Of a stretch of 6,564 nucleotides of DNA, positions 4,865-6,564 are shown one piece after another. A program made the translations under genes and the position numbers. The stretch covers positions 1 through 6,564 of the forward strand of contig QNVD01000272.1 of the NCBI GenBank assembly GCA_004347925.1, in the 5' to 3' direction. A model generated the notes under the pieces. It was not told the DNA's origin. It worked only from the letters and a program-made list of their open reading frames with translations, and made no database searches. Within the stretch, counting starts at the first letter, position 1. Each line of letters opens with the position of its first letter. This DNA is from Hadesarchaea archaeon. GTDB lineage: Archaea; Hadarchaeota; Hadarchaeia; Hadarchaeales; WYZ-LMO6.

Positions 4865-5842
4865 ATGGAGGAGATCCTGCCAGGCCTCTACAGGGTGGAG
4901 GTGCCCCTCCCCCGCAATCCCCTGAGGTCGGTCAACTCCTACGTGGTGAGGGGGGAGGGGAGGGACCTGATCGTGGACACGGGGATGAACCGGGAGGAGT
5001 GCGCCTCCGTCCTCCTCAGGGAGCTGCGGGAGCTGGGGGTGGACCCCCGCAGGGCGGACTTCTTCATCACCCACCTCCACGCCGATCACCTGGGCCTGGT
5101 CTCCTCCCTGCGCTCCGGGGACTCCCTGGTTTACTTCAACCGACCGGAGGCCGAGCTCCTCTCCTCCTGGGAGAGGATGGGAGGGGTGATCCTCCTGACC
5201 GGCATCCCGGACGAAGAGCTCCTGAGGATGATGCAGACCCATCCCGGCCGCCTCTACGGGCCAAGCGCCCTTCCCCCCTTCACCTTCGTGGGGGAGGGTA
5301 GCAGGATAGAGGTGGGGGAGTTCTCCTTCACCTGCGTGGAGACACCAGGCCACACCAGGGGGCACCTCTGCCTGTACGAGCCCCGCCGCAGGCTCCTCCT
5401 CTCCGGGGACCACCTCCTGGGTGACATCACCCCCAACCTCTCCCCCCTCTCGGAGGAGGAGAACCCGCTGGGGGATTACCTGAGGAGCCTGGAGAGGACC
5501 GCCTCCCTGGACGTGGAGCTCGTCCTGCCCGGGCACCGCAGGCCCTTCCGGGACCACCGGGCCAGGGTGGAGGAGCTCAAGCTGCACCACCGCCTGAGGG
5601 CGGAGGAGGTCCTCTCCCTGCTGGAGGAGGGGAGGAAGACCGCCTACGAGCTGGCCTCGGAGATGACCTGGGACCTGGAGGGCCCCTGGGAGAGCTTTCC
5701 CCCCATCCAGAGGTGGTTCGCCACGGGGGAGGCGCTGGCCCACCTGAGGTATTTGGAGGAGGAGGGGAGGGTGAGGAGGGTGGAGGAGGGGGGCGGGATC
5801 AGGTGGGAGCTGAGCGCTCGCCTCTCCCAGGGGCTCGGGTGA
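4865..5842 (+). CDS. MBL-fold metallo-hydrolase with C-terminal winged-helix-like region
   Basis: This 325-residue metallo-beta-lactamase-fold protein has the full metal site: THLHADHLG (69-77; H70, H72, D74, H75), PGHTRGH (161-167; H163), LSGDHLLGDITPN (179-191; D182) and LPGH (221-224; H224), plus D38 in IVDTG. After the hydrolase core (about 1-230), residues 240-317 form a helical segment with KTAYELASEM, a hydrophobic AHLRYLEEEGRVRRVEEGG stretch and a final strand. This resembles the winged helix found after the core in LACTB2-like MBL proteins. Family members include thioester hydrolases and, for LACTB2, endoribonucleases; the substrate here is unknown. The ATG at 4865 fits family N-termini (EEILPGLYRVEVPLP) and the nearby TATA-like box. 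The 3' end overlaps the AK6 gene tail-to-tail by 44 nt, so the last 14 or so codons share DNA with it. Confidence 0.9.
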   Translation: MEEILPGLYRVEVPLPRNPLRSVNSYVVRGEGRDLIVDTGMNREECASVLLRELRELGVDPRRADFFITHLHADHLGLVSSLRSGDSLVYFNRPEAELLSSWERMGGVILLTGIPDEELLRMMQTHPGRLYGPSALPPFTFVGEGSRIEVGEFSFTCVETPGHTRGHLCLYEPRRRLLLSGDHLLGDITPNLSPLSEEENPLGDYLRSLERTASLDVELVLPGHRRPFRDHRARVEELKLHHRLRAEEVLSLLEEGRKTAYELASEMTWDLEGPWESFPPIQRWFATGEALAHLRYLEEEGRVRRVEEGGGIRWELSARLSQGLG

Positions 5843-6368
5843 CCGAGTCCACGTACTCCCTCAGCCACCTCACCCTTCCCGGGGGAAGCCTCCTTCCCTC
5901 CCTCAGGGCCTGCAGGAAGAGGCGAACGGGGTTCCCCCTCCCCGTGGTGTCTATCTCATAAACCTTCTCCCCGTGCCTTTCCACGGCCTCCCAGAGGATG
6001 AGGTCCAGGGCCTCCGCCTCCACGTTGTCCCTGACCTTCTCCGGGGGGTAGCCCCTCCTCCTCAGCCTCCTCTCCAGCACGCGGGGGCGGGTCCTGAGCA
6101 CCACCACGTGGGAGAGGAACCGGGTGGGGAGGAGGTGGGAGAGGTGCCCCTCCACCACCAGCGGCCCCTCCGACTCCCTCAGGATCCTGCGGAAGGCCCT
6201 TTCCACCTTTCCCAGCTCGGCCACCTTGGTCCCGTCCCGGTCCAGGGTGTAGGCCCCCTCTTCCTCTATGAGCTCGTTGAGCCTCACCAGCCTGGCCCCC
6301 AGCTCCCGGGCCAGCCGGGAGGAGAAGGAGGACTTCCCCGTTCCAGGGGTCCCCGTTACCGCCACCAC
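5799..6368 (-). CDS. fap7: AK6/Fap7-type adenylate kinase
   Basis: The 189-residue protein (counted from GTG 6368) opens with VVAVTGTPGTGKSS, containing the P-loop GTPGTGKS. It then shows LVRLNELIEEEGAY (27-40), the NMP-site-like VVEGHLSHLL (71-80), VVLRTRPRVLERRLRRRGY (89-107), NVEAEALDLI (115-124) and YEIDTTGR (137-144). These are hallmarks of the AK6/Fap7 family. Its members phosphorylate AMP and, in eukaryotes and archaea, act as ATPases with ribosomal protein uS11 in late small-subunit maturation. The C-terminal PPGRVRWLREY matches the tail of archaeal members. Start choice is open: TTG 6380 overlaps the purA stop (TTGA), while GTG 6368 and GTG 6365 lie 3 and 6 nt after an AGGAGG site and give the usual short N-terminus. 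The gene probably shares a transcript with purA. Its 3' end overlaps the MBL-fold gene. Confidence 0.88.
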   Translation of the reverse strand: MVAVTGTPGTGKSSFSSRLARELGARLVRLNELIEEEGAYTLDRDGTKVAELGKVERAFRRILRESEGPLVVEGHLSHLLPTRFLSHVVVLRTRPRVLERRLRRRGYPPEKVRDNVEAEALDLILWEAVERHGEKVYEIDTTGRGNPVRLFLQALREGRRLPPGRVRWLREYVDSVTRAPGRGERSAPT

Positions 6369-6371
6369 CAG

Positions 6372-6377
6372 CCTCCT
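6372..6377 (-). promoter_or_regulatory. Shine-Dalgarno-like site that bears on the AK6 start
   Basis: Read on the minus strand, AGGAGG lies directly at the purA stop and 3-6 nt before two consecutive GTG codons (6368, 6365). It favours a GTG start for the AK6 protein over the TTG at 6380, which has no such site. As an internal gene of a likely operon, AK6 would need a ribosome binding site, unlike the leaderless first genes nearby. Confidence 0.5.
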
Positions 6378-6564
6378 CAAAGTCTGCCCCTGCTGAGATC
6401 GATCACGTCCTCTATTCCCTCCCCCGTGGAGAGGAGGGTCACGGGAACCCCCGTGGCCTCCTCCACCCTCCTGACGAAGCTCCTGGCCTCCTCGGTCAGC
6501 TCCTCCCACCTCCTGGCCCCTGCGCAGCCCCTGAAGAGCCTGTCCAGGCAGGTTATGGCCAGCT
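6377..6564 (-). CDS. purA: Adenylosuccinate synthetase, C-terminal fragment
   Basis: The last 61 complete codons of a minus-strand gene are visible; its 5' part lies beyond the window. The peptide runs LAITCLDRLFRGCAGARRWE, then LTEEARSFVRRVEEATGVPV, then TLLSTGEGIEDVIDL and a short SRGRL tail. Order and spacing match the C-terminus of archaeal PurA, which joins aspartate to IMP using GTP on the way to AMP. Two motifs that contact the guanine of GTP in well-studied PurA differ: TKLD reads TCLD, and STGPDR reads STGEGI. AK6, an AMP-using kinase, follows directly, which fits a shared operon. Identification is good but rests on the C-terminus only; P-loop and IMP-site residues cannot be seen. 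Confidence 0.82.
   Translation of the reverse strand, partial: LAITCLDRLFRGCAGARRWEELTEEARSFVRRVEEATGVPVTLLSTGEGIEDVIDLSRGRL

Noticed and set aside
4677..4925. Small open frame (82 codons) in the intergenic region
   Set aside because: It overlaps the promoter and start of the MBL-fold gene, has low-complexity composition, and resembles no known small protein.
4739..5743. Open frame of 334 codons on the minus strand, antisense to the MBL-fold gene
   Set aside because: Shadow frame without motifs; the plus frame has all metal-binding motifs of the MBL fold.
1..6564. CRISPR arrays, insertion sequences, tRNA or rRNA genes, toxin-antitoxin pair based on the PIN domain
   Set aside because: No evenly spaced direct repeats, transposase motifs or tRNA-like folds were seen. 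The PIN domain is fused to a PilT-type ATPase and has no antitoxin partner, so it is not a VapBC system.

Overview
The window reads as part of a GC-rich, densely packed archaeal chromosome, probably from a thermophile. The evidence is gene content: archaeal-type Sec61-beta/SecG, Tsr3, an AK6/Fap7-type adenylate kinase, a short archaeal-type PurA, and the archaeal PIN-PilT-type ATPase. AT-rich TATA-like boxes also lie about 26-29 nt upstream of most start codons, which suggests mostly leaderless transcripts. Arginine is written mainly as AGG, and codon choice looks even across all genes, so I see no sign of recent transfer. I cannot name the species. A deep-branching euryarchaeal or Hadarchaeota-like lineage is only a guess.

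Layout: (1) 1-103, minus: N-terminus of an amidohydrolase, cut by the window edge. (2) 151-549, plus: a DUF488 protein. (3) 583-1602 and 1599-2129, plus: a two-gene unit joined by an ATGA overlap, coding for a SPASM-type radical SAM enzyme and Tsr3. (4) 2101-3483, minus: PIN-PilT-type ATPase, tail-to-tail with tsr3 and overlapping it by 29 nt. (5) 3536-3691, plus: secG (51 aa), divergent from the ATPase, with one AT-rich box midway between the two starts. (6) 3695-4555, minus: HtpX membrane protease, ending 3 nt after secG. (7) 4556-4864: the only sizeable intergenic region, with two promoters, long pyrimidine tracts and two imperfect hairpins. (8) 4865-5842, plus: MBL-fold hydrolase with a C-terminal winged-helix-like part. 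(9) 5799-6368, minus: AK6/Fap7, overlapping the MBL gene tail-to-tail by 44 nt and directly following (10) purA, whose 3' end occupies 6377-6564.

Functionally this is mainly a housekeeping segment: small-subunit rRNA maturation (Tsr3, Fap7), protein export and membrane quality control (SecG, HtpX), and AMP synthesis and adenylate handling (PurA, AK6). I did not find a mobile element, CRISPR array, tRNA or rRNA, and I see no convincing new multi-gene system. The most unusual items are: an ATPase that lacks its usual C-terminal KH region and seems to have lost two PIN catalytic acids; changes in both guanine-contact motifs of PurA; two convergent coding overlaps; and a box that may serve as a promoter in both directions.
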